The notes under the pieces are model-generated. The model worked only from the letters and a program-made list of their open reading frames with translations, was not told where the DNA came from and ran no database searches. Shown in pieces: positions 1-5,726 of a DNA stretch of 7,280 nucleotides. The first letter of the stretch is position 1, and each line of letters starts with the position of its first letter. Location of the stretch: NCBI GenBank assembly GCA_046732255.1, contig JBKPMR010000026.1:1-7280 (forward strand), written 5' to 3'. A program made the position numbers and the translations under genes. This stretch comes from DATBLE01 sp046732255 (GTDB lineage Bacteria > Actinomycetota > Thermoleophilia > Gaiellales > Gaiellaceae).

Positions 1-257
1 TGCGAGGCTTTGGCCATCGCGGTCACGCACCGGCTGAACGGTGTGCCCTTCTCGCCGCGGACGTGGCGCTTGCTCTCGTTCTGGCAGTAGCGTCCGTAGG
101 CCTTCGCCTGCGCCGGTGGAGCGGGCTGGTCGGACGCCGTCGTGGTCGTGGCGAGGGTGGTCGTGCTCGGTTTCGTCGGTGGCTTCGCCCAGAGGGCGCC
201 GGCGGACCCGACGGTGGCCGTCGCCATCAGGAGGATGAGGAGCCGGCTCAGGAACAT
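1..257 (-). CDS. Small secreted cysteine-containing protein, 3' end cut by window edge
   Basis: This gene reads leftward from an ATG at 255-257 and leaves the window after 85 codons without a stop. Residues 1-24 form a Sec-type signal peptide (MFLSRLLILLMATATVGSAG, then ALWA), so the product is probably exported. Residues 25-52 are a low-complexity Thr/Pro/Ala linker. From about residue 54 comes a compact segment with two cysteines, C58 and C77, in YGRYCQNESKRHV and GTPFSRCVTAM. The segment looks like a conserved module and the cysteines may form a disulfide, but I cannot name a family or function. AAGGA lies just before the ATG, unusually close for a ribosome binding site. The gene is divergent from the PepSY-like gene and shares a 151-bp upstream region with it. 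Natural residue composition in this frame supports coding. Confidence 0.72.
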   Translation of the reverse strand, partial: MFLSRLLILLMATATVGSAGALWAKPPTKPSTTTLATTTTASDQPAPPAQAKAYGRYCQNESKRHVRGEKGTPFSRCVTAMAKAS

Positions 258-305
258 GTCCTTGTGATCGGAACGTGCGCATGCTCGCTTGAACCCGCGC
301 GATCA

Positions 306-349
306 CTCCTATGGGGTTCTCAGCTTGTCCATAGGTGGAGTTCAGCTTC
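306..349. promoter_or_regulatory. Four 11-bp phased repeats, candidate OmpR/PhoB-type operator
   Basis: Four consecutive 11-mers can be aligned: CTCCTATGGGG (306), TTCTCAGCTTG (317), TCCATAGGTGG (328) and AGTTCAGCTTC (339). All have A at position 6, three of four have C at position 3 and three have G at position 7. The second and fourth share CAGCTT exactly 22 bp apart. CCTATGG (308-314) and CCATAGG (329-335) also form a perfect inverted repeat. Direct repeats at an 11-bp period are the usual target layout of OmpR/PhoB-family response regulators. The site lies between two divergent genes encoding exported proteins, so it could serve either. No regulator gene for it is visible, and the assignment is inference. 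Confidence 0.45.
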
Positions 350-408
350 GGCGACGACAGTCGGGGTGCGTCCGGATCGGGCGTACATCGACCGAAAGGA
401 GTCCGCCG

Positions 409-861
409 ATGGACTGGAAGGAACACCGCACGATGCGAGTCGTGGCCGCCGCCGCGGTCGCGCTCGGCGTCGCTGCCGGCAGCTACGGGATCGCGAGCGC
501 AGCAAGCGGCTCGGGCTCGGGCACGGCGTCGAGCTCGGGGGCTTTCCCGGCCGCGACCGCCGCAGCCGCAGCCCAGGGCACGCAGCCCCAGGGCTGGGGG
601 CGGCAGCGTCCAGACGAGACGCTGCTGACCGGTGAGACGGCGAGCAAGGTGGAGGCCGCCGCGAAGGCGAAGGAGCCGAACGCGACGGTCAGCCGGGTCG
701 AGACCGACGCGGACGGCCATGCTGCCTACGAGGTGCACATGATCCGCTCGGACGGCACGCTCGTGACGGTGTACGTCGACAACCAGTTCAAGGTCGTCGG
801 CGAGGAGACCGGCAGGTCCGCCCCGGCGGGCCAGCCTGCCGCCGGTCAGCCGACGGCGTAG
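409..861 (+). CDS. Secreted PepSY-like domain protein
   Basis: A 150-aa protein with an N-terminal hydrophobic segment at about residues 9-31 that ends in a signal-peptidase-like site (GIASA). A Ser/Gly/Ala/Gln-rich linker covers residues 32-68. The folded part, about residues 70-131, begins DETLLTGETASKVEAAA and ends near VYVDNQFKVVGEE. The helix, two-strand pattern with a VTVYVD strand is that of PepSY-like domains, which occur in exported proteins and are proposed to bind or inhibit peptidases. The tail is Pro/Gly/Ala-rich (APAGQPAAGQPTA). The start was chosen because GAAAGGAG lies 8 nt upstream. An in-frame ATG at 433 is an alternative that would still keep the signal peptide, and an in-frame ATG at 289 is less likely because it would place the phased repeats inside the gene. 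A strong hairpin follows the stop. Exact role unknown. Confidence 0.85.
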   Translation: MDWKEHRTMRVVAAAAVALGVAAGSYGIASAASGSGSGTASSSGAFPAATAAAAAQGTQPQGWGRQRPDETLLTGETASKVEAAAKAKEPNATVSRVETDADGHAAYEVHMIRSDGTLVTVYVDNQFKVVGEETGRSAPAGQPAAGQPTA

Positions 862-870
862 CGTCCCACA

Positions 871-896
871 GAGGGCCCGCCTCCGGGCGGGCCCTC
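871..896 (+). terminator. GC-rich stem-loop after the PepSY-like gene
   Basis: The arms GAGGGCCCGCC (871-881) and GGCGGGCCCTC (886-896) are perfectly complementary, giving 11 pairs around a TCCG loop, 9 nt after the stop codon at 859-861. No T-run follows, as is common for terminator-like hairpins in high-GC actinobacteria. Position and stability support transcription termination or mRNA 3'-end protection. Confidence 0.7.
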
Positions 897-991
897 CCCG
901 TCCGGCCAAAGATCCCCCTTTCGGGCAGAGGACTTGCGGCTCGGCGGGCGTAGCCGGTCATGACGGCTGCGGCAGGCCGAAAGGAGACTCC

Positions 992-1186
992 ATGACTCGT
1001 CCGCTGAACCTCGACACCGACCTCGCCTCTGGTGACCTCCGGCTCCTCCACGACCTCGCCGTGCTCGAGCTCGTGATGGATGCAGACCGCGTCCCGGCGC
1101 GCGAGCGGCTCGAGCAGGAGCTGGGGCCCGGCATCGCCGCCCTCGCCCGGCGCTCGCTGCTCGAGACGACGGCGCGCGCGGCGTAG
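992..1186 (+). CDS. Small 64-aa protein of unknown function
   Basis: A short cytosolic-looking protein (MTRPLNLDTDLASGDL at the start) with no signal peptide and no cysteine. It is rich in Leu, Arg, Glu and Ala, and residues 15-62 are likely mostly helical, roughly two amphipathic helices split near PGI. The start is well supported: GAAAGGAG ends 5 nt before the ATG, nearly the same leader (CCGAAAGGAG) as the PepSY-like gene upstream. Residue composition is natural in this frame, while the opposite strand gives an arginine-rich shadow. The stop at 1184-1186 is only 5 bp from the stop of the convergent copper monooxygenase gene. I do not recognise a family. It could be a small lineage-specific protein. 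Confidence 0.68.
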   Translation: MTRPLNLDTDLASGDLRLLHDLAVLELVMDADRVPARERLEQELGPGIAALARRSLLETTARAA

Positions 1187-1204
1187 GGCCGCTACGGCCG
1201 CGCG
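1175..1204. terminator. Hairpin spanning both convergent stop codons
   Basis: CGCGCGGCGTAG (1175-1186) faces CTACGGCCGCGCG (1192-1204), complementary except for one bulged base, around a 5-nt loop. The TAG stop of the 64-aa gene and the TAG stop (CTA on this strand) of the monooxygenase gene sit opposite each other in the stem. It could act as a shared bidirectional terminator, but no T-run is present and the codon-rich arms could pair by chance in such GC-rich DNA. Confidence 0.4.
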
Positions 1205-2682
1205 GCGACCTGGAGCAGGCCGAGGCACATCTCGTCGGTCGTCCCCTCGCCCCAGAGGACGTACCTCGGCGCGAGCTGGCGGCCCTTGACCACCGGCTGG
1301 CGCTGGGCGGAGTTGTCGTAGCGGCAGGTGACGCGGATCGTGTCCCCGGGAGAGGCGTCGATCGGCTTCTGCAAGTAGTACGCGTCCTGCCAGTGGAAGT
1401 GCCAGTGCGGGATGTGCAGGAGCGTCTGCGCGCGTGACGTTCCCGGATCGAGGTCGACGCGGATGTCGAGGCCGCGCAGGTGCATGTGCCCCGCAACGCC
1501 GTAGATGCGGAGCGGCCTGGTCACGGTGCGGTCGCAGGACGTCCGAATCCCGTGCGCGTCGCCGACGTTCCGGGGGTAGTCCGCGAGCGTCTTGCCGCAC
1601 AGGTACAGGAGGCCGGTCGGGATCCACGCCGCGTCGGGTCCGTACCTCTGCGCCTCGTCGGCGAGTGCGCGGTCACGTGAGCAGAGCGCCGATCGCACGG
1701 CGCTCGGGCACGGCAGCTCGACCGGCGCCGGGAGGAGCATGGTGGTGAGCCTCGTCAGCTTCGACGCCGCTGCGGGAACGACGCGGAGCACGGCCCGCGA
1801 GCGGTCCGGGTGTGCGCGGTGGATCAGGTTGTAGTGCACCTGCATGACGATCGCCGCGCCCGCGTGGAGGAGGACGCCCGTGCCCTTTGGGGCGTCGTTC
1901 GTCGTGTGGCCGGGAACCCAGGCGCCCAGCCACTCGGGCGCGCCCAGGCGGTCGTTCGCGGCGGCGCCGACACTCGGATGCGTTTCCGTGAGCCCGGGGC
2001 CGCCGAAGCACGTCCAACCCTTGCCGTGCGAGGCTGCGTTCAGGCGTCTTGCCTCGGCCGCATTGGCGCCGGCGGCCTCGAACAGGATCACGTGGTGGAC
2101 GATGTCCGACCGCTCGGGACGGATCACCGCCGACGTGACGAAGGCGTTCTGCCTCAGATGCGGCTCGAGAACGAAGCAGTGGTAATCGTCCAACCCGCCG
2201 ACGTCTGCGTGCGGGAGGTACGCCTTCGCCGGGGCGAGCGAGAGCTTGGTGCCCGGCGCCGCCGAGCCGGCCCGCGCCGCGGAGATCGAGCCGCCGGTGC
2301 CCGTGCGAGCGCCGCCGCGTACCCAGCGGGCGATCAAGTCCTTCTCCTCCGCGGTCAGCAGGCGTCGTGCCGAGCCGCGGTAGGCGGGCGAATCCTTCCC
2401 CGGCGGCCAGGGCGGCATCAGCCCGAGCTGCGTCATCATCAGGATCTGCCGGGCGTGCGCGGCCGCCGAGCGCGGCGAGGTGATCGAGAACGGAGCGATG
2501 CCGCCGGTCGTGTGGCAGCCGGCGCACTTGGCGGCGAAGACGGGTGCGACGTCGTTCCAGGTGGGCGCCGCCGTCCGCGGCGCCGCCGCCGACGGTGACC
2601 CGCGCAGGAGGAAGATCCCCGCGACCCCCGCTCCGGCTACGCCGGCGGCGACGAGAGCCACGATCCCCCGGCGGCGCTGCAT
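1192..2682 (-). CDS. Exported copper type II monooxygenase (PHM/DBH-like) with N-terminal cytochrome c domain
   Basis: From the chosen ATG at 2680-2682 the protein has 496 residues. An arginine-rich start and hydrophobic segment (RRRGIVALVAAGVAGAG) form a signal or anchor, so it should act outside the membrane. Residues about 40-125 are a cytochrome c domain with CAGCH as the covalent heme site and LMPPWPPG offering a likely axial Met. The rest matches the two-part copper fold of peptidylglycine and dopamine monooxygenases: HHVILFE and VMQVHYN give the three CuA-type histidines, GHMHLRG the two CuB-type histidines, and TTDEMCLG the CuB-type methionine. All expected copper ligands are therefore visible. 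The family hydroxylates C-H bonds with O2 and one-electron donors; the substrate here is unknown. The fused heme domain is a plausible electron donor. A TTG at 2733 would add 17 residues but lies in the tail of a repeat hairpin. Neither start has a clear Shine-Dalgarno. Confidence 0.88.
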   Translation of the reverse strand: MQRRRGIVALVAAGVAGAGVAGIFLLRGSPSAAAPRTAAPTWNDVAPVFAAKCAGCHTTGGIAPFSITSPRSAAAHARQILMMTQLGLMPPWPPGKDSPAYRGSARRLLTAEEKDLIARWVRGGARTGTGGSISAARAGSAAPGTKLSLAPAKAYLPHADVGGLDDYHCFVLEPHLRQNAFVTSAVIRPERSDIVHHVILFEAAGANAAEARRLNAASHGKGWTCFGGPGLTETHPSVGAAANDRLGAPEWLGAWVPGHTTNDAPKGTGVLLHAGAAIVMQVHYNLIHRAHPDRSRAVLRVVPAAASKLTRLTTMLLPAPVELPCPSAVRSALCSRDRALADEAQRYGPDAAWIPTGLLYLCGKTLADYPRNVGDAHGIRTSCDRTVTRPLRIYGVAGHMHLRGLDIRVDLDPGTSRAQTLLHIPHWHFHWQDAYYLQKPIDASPGDTIRVTCRYDNSAQRQPVVKGRQLAPRYVLWGEGTTDEMCLGLLQVAARP

Positions 2683-2730
2683 CCAGAGACGGTAGCCGCC
2701 GCGCGCGAGCTGCGACGACCCGGCTCCCTT

Positions 2731-2815
2731 CAAGAAGGGCCAGACTTCAGTCTGGCCCGTGCCTTTCGGTTGTCCGAGCGCAAGGCCCGGGGACAGGCTA
2801 AAGCCTGTCCCTTCT
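2731..2815. repeat. Inverted pair of related hairpins (REP/BIME-like), possible terminator of the importer operon
   Basis: Hairpin A has arms GGGCCAGAC (2737-2745) and GTCTGGCCC (2750-2758) with loop TTCA. Hairpin B has arms GGGACAGGC (2790-2798) and GCCTGTCCC (2803-2811) with loop TAAA. Each has 9 perfect pairs. The minus-strand copy of A followed by TTCT aligns with plus-strand B followed by TTCT at 21 of 26 positions, and four of the five differences are two compensating pairs in the stems. The two units face outward in opposite orientation, as in paired REP elements. The pair fills most of the gap between the ATPase gene stop (2823) and the monooxygenase start (2682), so it may also end importer transcription. 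No transposase gene is nearby. Confidence 0.6.
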
Positions 2816-2822
2816 GACTCGG

Positions 2823-3629
2823 CTATAGGATCTTGGACAGAAAGGCCTTCGTCCGCTCCTGCTCGGGGGCGACGAAGAAATGCTCCGGCGTGCCCTCCTC
2901 GATGATCCGACCCTCGTCCATCATCACCACCCGGTCGGCCGCGTGGCGGGCGAAGCCCATCTCGTGCGTGACCACGATCATCGTCATGCCGCCGTGGGCG
3001 AGCTCTTCCATCACGTTCAAGACCTCGCCGATCACCTCCGGGTCGAGCGCGCTCGTCGCCTCGTCGAAGAGCATCAGGGCCGGCTTCATCGCCAGCGCCC
3101 GTGCGATCGCGACCCGCTGCTGCTGCCCGCCCGAGAGCTTCCCGGGGTAGACGTCGCGCTTGTCGTCAAGGCCTACGCGCGTGAGCAGCGCCTCTCCTTC
3201 CGCGACCGCCTGCGCCTTCGGCACGTCGAGCACGTGCACCGGCGCCTCGATCACGTTCTCGAGCGCGGTCTTGTGCGGGAAGAGGTTGAACCGCTGGAAG
3301 ACCATGCCGATCTGCGTCCGCTGCAGGGCGATGCTCTTCTCGGAGTCCTCGACGAGCTTCCCGTTTCGCTGCCGGTAGCCGATCAGCTGGCCGTTCACCT
3401 CGATCCGGCCGGAGTCGATCTTCTCCAGGTGGTTGACACAGCGGAGGAAGGTCGACTTGCCCGAGCCGGACGGTCCGATGATGCAGACCGTCTCCGCACG
3501 GCGGACGTCGAGCGAGATCCCGCGGAGCACCTCGAGCCGCCCGAAGCTCTTGTGCACGTCCTCCGCGTGGAGGACGAGCGCGCCGGCCGGCTCAGGGCCG
3601 GTGCCGTTCAGCGACTGCGCGTCGCCCAT
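2823..3629 (-). CDS. Polar amino-acid ABC importer, ATP-binding subunit (GlnQ-like)
   Basis: A 268-aa ATPase, a little longer than the usual 240-250 aa because of an extra N-terminal stretch of about 18 residues. It would sit on the inner face of the membrane and drive uptake through the adjacent permease. Visible motifs are Walker A GPSGSGKST (52-60), the Q-loop in VFQRFNLFPH (Q112), the signature LSGGQQQR (165-172), Walker B LMLFDE (185-190) and the switch histidine in VVTHE (H222). The D-loop reads SALD. All catalytic residues are present, so it should be active. The residue after the catalytic Glu is Ala where Pro is most common, a tolerated variant. The start overlaps the permease end by 22 nt and has no clear Shine-Dalgarno, suggesting translational coupling. 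The family handles glutamine, glutamate, histidine, arginine and similar; the substrate cannot be fixed here. Confidence 0.96.
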   Translation of the reverse strand: MGDAQSLNGTGPEPAGALVLHAEDVHKSFGRLEVLRGISLDVRRAETVCIIGPSGSGKSTFLRCVNHLEKIDSGRIEVNGQLIGYRQRNGKLVEDSEKSIALQRTQIGMVFQRFNLFPHKTALENVIEAPVHVLDVPKAQAVAEGEALLTRVGLDDKRDVYPGKLSGGQQQRVAIARALAMKPALMLFDEATSALDPEVIGEVLNVMEELAHGGMTMIVVTHEMGFARHAADRVVMMDEGRIIEEGTPEHFFVAPEQERTKAFLSKIL

Positions 3630-4399
3630 GCGTGGAGCGGCGAGACGACCTCGCCGAACCGCTCGCGGAACGTCAGCTCGTCACCTCGCTCGCTGGCGGC
3701 CAGGCGGCGCTCGATCTGCGCCTGGACGAGGCTCCAGGCCGTGGTCAGCACGAGGTACCAGAACGCGACCGCGAGGAAGTACTCGACCGGCTGGAACGTG
3801 TTCGAGTAGTGCACGTCCGCGTCGCCGAAGAGCTCGTAGACGCCGATGAAGAAGAGCAGCGAGCTGGTCTTCATCATGTTGTTGAACTCGTTGCCGAGGG
3901 GCGGCACGATCACGCGCGCAGCCTGCGGCAGGACGATGCGACGCATCGCGAGCGCGTAGGTCATGCCGAGCGACCGTGCCGCCTCCAGCTGCCCCTTGTC
4001 GACGGCGTCGATCCCCGCGCGGATGATCTCCCGCATGTACGCGCCTTCGTTGATGCCGAGCGCCAGGATGCCGGCGATCACCGCATCGTTGAGCGTGAAC
4101 AGGCCGAGATTCGCGGGGCGGATCAACGTGAAGCCGAAGAGCAAGTTCGTCCCGAAGTAGACGAAGAAGATCTGCACGATGACGGGTGTCCCGCGGAACA
4201 CGAGCACATACGCCCCCGAGAGCAGGCGCAGCACCGCGAAGCGGGACATCCGCATCAGCGCTGCGATCAGACCGAGGATCACGCCGAGGATCTGGGCGAG
4301 GACGGAGATGTAGATCGTCGCCCAGAGCGCGCGCGCGAACACCGAGTCCGGGTGGAAGATCCGGTCCCAGATGATTCCCCAGTCGACCGCTCCGATCAT
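3608..4399 (-). CDS. Polar amino-acid ABC importer, permease subunit
   Basis: A 263-aa integral membrane protein of the HisM/GlnP type. Hydrophobic segments are seen at about residues 25-48, 61-83, 103-121, 179-192 and 205-225. The cytoplasmic EAA loop that docks with the ATPase is clear at 139-170 (EAARSLGMTYALAMRRIVLP, then PLGNEF). FRGTPVIVQIFFVYFG is another stretch typical of this family. The start MIGAVDW was chosen because everything upstream in this frame is the out-of-frame shadow of the binding-protein gene, whose stop codon lies 8 nt before this ATG. The charged tail at 230-263 (ERRLAASERGDELTF) is longer than in many relatives. A single permease gene suggests that the channel is a homodimer. 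Confidence 0.95.
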   Translation of the reverse strand: MIGAVDWGIIWDRIFHPDSVFARALWATIYISVLAQILGVILGLIAALMRMSRFAVLRLLSGAYVLVFRGTPVIVQIFFVYFGTNLLFGFTLIRPANLGLFTLNDAVIAGILALGINEGAYMREIIRAGIDAVDKGQLEAARSLGMTYALAMRRIVLPQAARVIVPPLGNEFNNMMKTSSLLFFIGVYELFGDADVHYSNTFQPVEYFLAVAFWYLVLTTAWSLVQAQIERRLAASERGDELTFRERFGEVVSPLHAWATRSR

Positions 4400-4407
4400 G
4401 CCGGCTG

Positions 4408-5214
4408 TTACTTCTTGAGCGCCGTCCCGCTCATCTTCCACTTGGCGAGGATCCGCTTCATCGTCCCGTCGGCGTACATCGCCGCAACGGCCTTCCGCAC
4501 CTTGGGGATCAGCGGATCGCCCTTGCGCAGCGCGATTCCGACCGGAATCGGAGCAACCGGGTTGACGCCGAACGCGAACGACGTCGGAGCCTTGGCGATG
4601 TAGTACGCGACCACCGGCGAGTCGCCGAAGTACGCGTCGACCTTGCCGGTCTTCAGCGCCGAGGCGGCGTCGGTGTCCTTGGGGAAGGTGACGACCTTGA
4701 TGCCCGGCTTCCCGGCCTTCTTGAACAGCTTGCTCTGGGCGTCGAGGAAGTCCTTGTTGGTGGTCCCGACCTCGACCGAGATGCTCTTGCCCGACAGGTC
4801 GGCGAGCTTGGTGATGTGCTTCGGATTCCCCGCGCGGACCATGACCGCCTGGCCGACTCTGATGTAGTCGACGAAGGCGACCTGCTTCCGCCGTGCGGGG
4901 GTGTCGTTCATGCCGCTGATGATCGCGCCGCACTTCTTTGCGAGCAGGGCGGCGATGATCGCGTCGAACCCGGTGTTCTTGAACGATGCCTTCATCCCCA
5001 CCCGCTTGGCGACCTCGGTGGCGATGTCGACGTCCGAGCCGATGATCTTCGAGCCCTGGAAGTACTCCTCCGGCGGATAGGTGGCGTCGGTACAGAACGT
5101 GAGAGTGCCCGCCTGGGCGCTCCCGTGGGTGCCGGTTGCGCTCCATCCGGCCGCGGTCACGGCCAGTGAGAGCGCGCCGACGATCAACACGGCGGCAAGT
5201 CCGCCTCTTCGCAT
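4408..5214 (-). CDS. Extracellular amino-acid-binding protein of the ABC importer
   Basis: A 268-aa periplasmic-binding-type protein (SBP family 3) that captures the amino acid and delivers it to the permease. The start at 5212-5214 has GAAGGAGG 6 nt upstream; an in-frame ATG at 5268 would bury the signal peptide behind 18 residues and is unlikely. Residues 1-35 form a signal peptide (MRRGGLAAVLIVGALSLAV). Core motifs are GSDVDIATEVAKRVG (59-73), NDTPARRKQVAF with an Arg (108-109) expected to bind the ligand carboxylate, and DAYFGDSP whose D198 is expected to bind the amino group. No cysteine occurs in or right after the signal peptide, so there is no lipobox, unusual for a single-membrane actinobacterium. 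It is the first gene of the three-gene operon. The exact amino acid is unknown. Confidence 0.95.
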   Translation of the reverse strand: MRRGGLAAVLIVGALSLAVTAAGWSATGTHGSAQAGTLTFCTDATYPPEEYFQGSKIIGSDVDIATEVAKRVGMKASFKNTGFDAIIAALLAKKCGAIISGMNDTPARRKQVAFVDYIRVGQAVMVRAGNPKHITKLADLSGKSISVEVGTTNKDFLDAQSKLFKKAGKPGIKVVTFPKDTDAASALKTGKVDAYFGDSPVVAYYIAKAPTSFAFGVNPVAPIPVGIALRKGDPLIPKVRKAVAAMYADGTMKRILAKWKMSGTALKK

Positions 5215-5270
5215 CGAAACCTCCTTCACGTTGAAACTGGGCCGTCCGAAACGGTAGCCGTGCGGCATTC

Positions 5271-5726
5271 TCAGCGCGTGACGAACGTGTCGATCACCCT
5301 CCTCGGGGACCGACTGCGGACGGCGACGCCGTGGCGGGGAGCGCCTGGCGCCTGAAGAAGGCGCGCGAGTTGGTGTCCGGAGCGTGGTCGACGCTGGAGG
5401 CGCGGTCTCGACCGGACGCGCCTAGCGTTCCGCCGGCCGCGGCTCAGGCCGTTCGCCACGAGGCGGGGATCGTCCGTTTCGCGCGCGGCTACCAGCGCCT
5501 GCTCGGCAAACGCGGTCGACGCCCCGTACTCACCCTGGAGCAGGGCGACCGCCGCCGCCGCCGTGAACGCGCGTCTTCGGAGTGCGGGGTCATGGTCGTC
5601 GCTGTCCGCGATCGCCTGCTCGAGCCACTGCTGCGCCTCCGCCAAGTGCCCCCGCACGTACCAGAAGCGCGAGAGCGCGATCGTTAGCCGAAGCTGTGCC
5701 TCAGAACGTTCACGGGCCCTGAGGTT
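5271..5726 (-). pseudogene. Frameshifted C-terminal remnant of the AfsR-like regulator (TPR-like part)
   Basis: Directly after the regulator's TAA at 5725-5727, the expected continuation appears one base out of frame. From 5726 it reads NLRARERSEAQLRLTIALSR, then FWYVRGHLAEAQQWLEQAI and further helical repeats to DDPRLVANGL near 5445. This matches the start of the tetratricopeptide-like region that follows NB-ARC in such regulators. After LVANGL this frame becomes arginine-rich and implausible, whereas the third frame gives 49 more natural codons (AAAGGTLGASGRDRASSVDH onward) and stops at 5294-5296, suggesting a second slip around 5442-5447. Relatives usually carry a longer repeat region, so the tail is also short. 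It is either real decay or base-calling errors in the assembly. No ribosome binding site supports an independent gene. Confidence 0.68.

Noticed and set aside
953..967. Palindrome GTCATGAC with flanking GCCG/GGC upstream of the 64-aa gene, considered as an operator
   Set aside because: The core is only 8 bp and the flanks do not pair symmetrically; chance is likely in this base composition.
897..991. Possible riboswitch in the leader of the 64-aa gene
   Set aside because: I compared it by eye with the cyclic di-GMP aptamer and did not find its conserved core; no other riboswitch core stood out.
1673..2527. Long open frames on both strands inside the copper monooxygenase gene (for example 1673-2527 minus, 1810-2598 plus)
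   Set aside because: They are rich in Arg/Pro/Gly without motifs, typical shadows of a GC-rich gene, while the main frame carries every heme and copper motif.
2880..3809. 309-codon plus-strand open frame opposite the ATPase and permease genes
   Set aside because: The composition (His, Asp, Arg, Leu rich) is the usual antisense shadow of an ABC ATPase, and the minus strand carries complete Walker and signature motifs.
4400..5146. N-terminal extension of the permease frame back to 5146
   Set aside because: It is out of frame with the binding-protein gene that occupies this DNA and lacks membrane segments; the ATG at 4399 follows that gene's stop by 8 nt.
5266..5275. TTCTCAGC upstream of the importer operon, resembling one unit of the 11-bp repeats at 306-349
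   Set aside because: It is a single copy without phased neighbours, so common regulation cannot be claimed.
5331..5687. 118-codon plus-strand open frame opposite the regulator remnant
   Set aside because: The minus strand shows a recognisable repeat-domain continuation, and the plus-strand frame has no ribosome binding site or recognisable motif.
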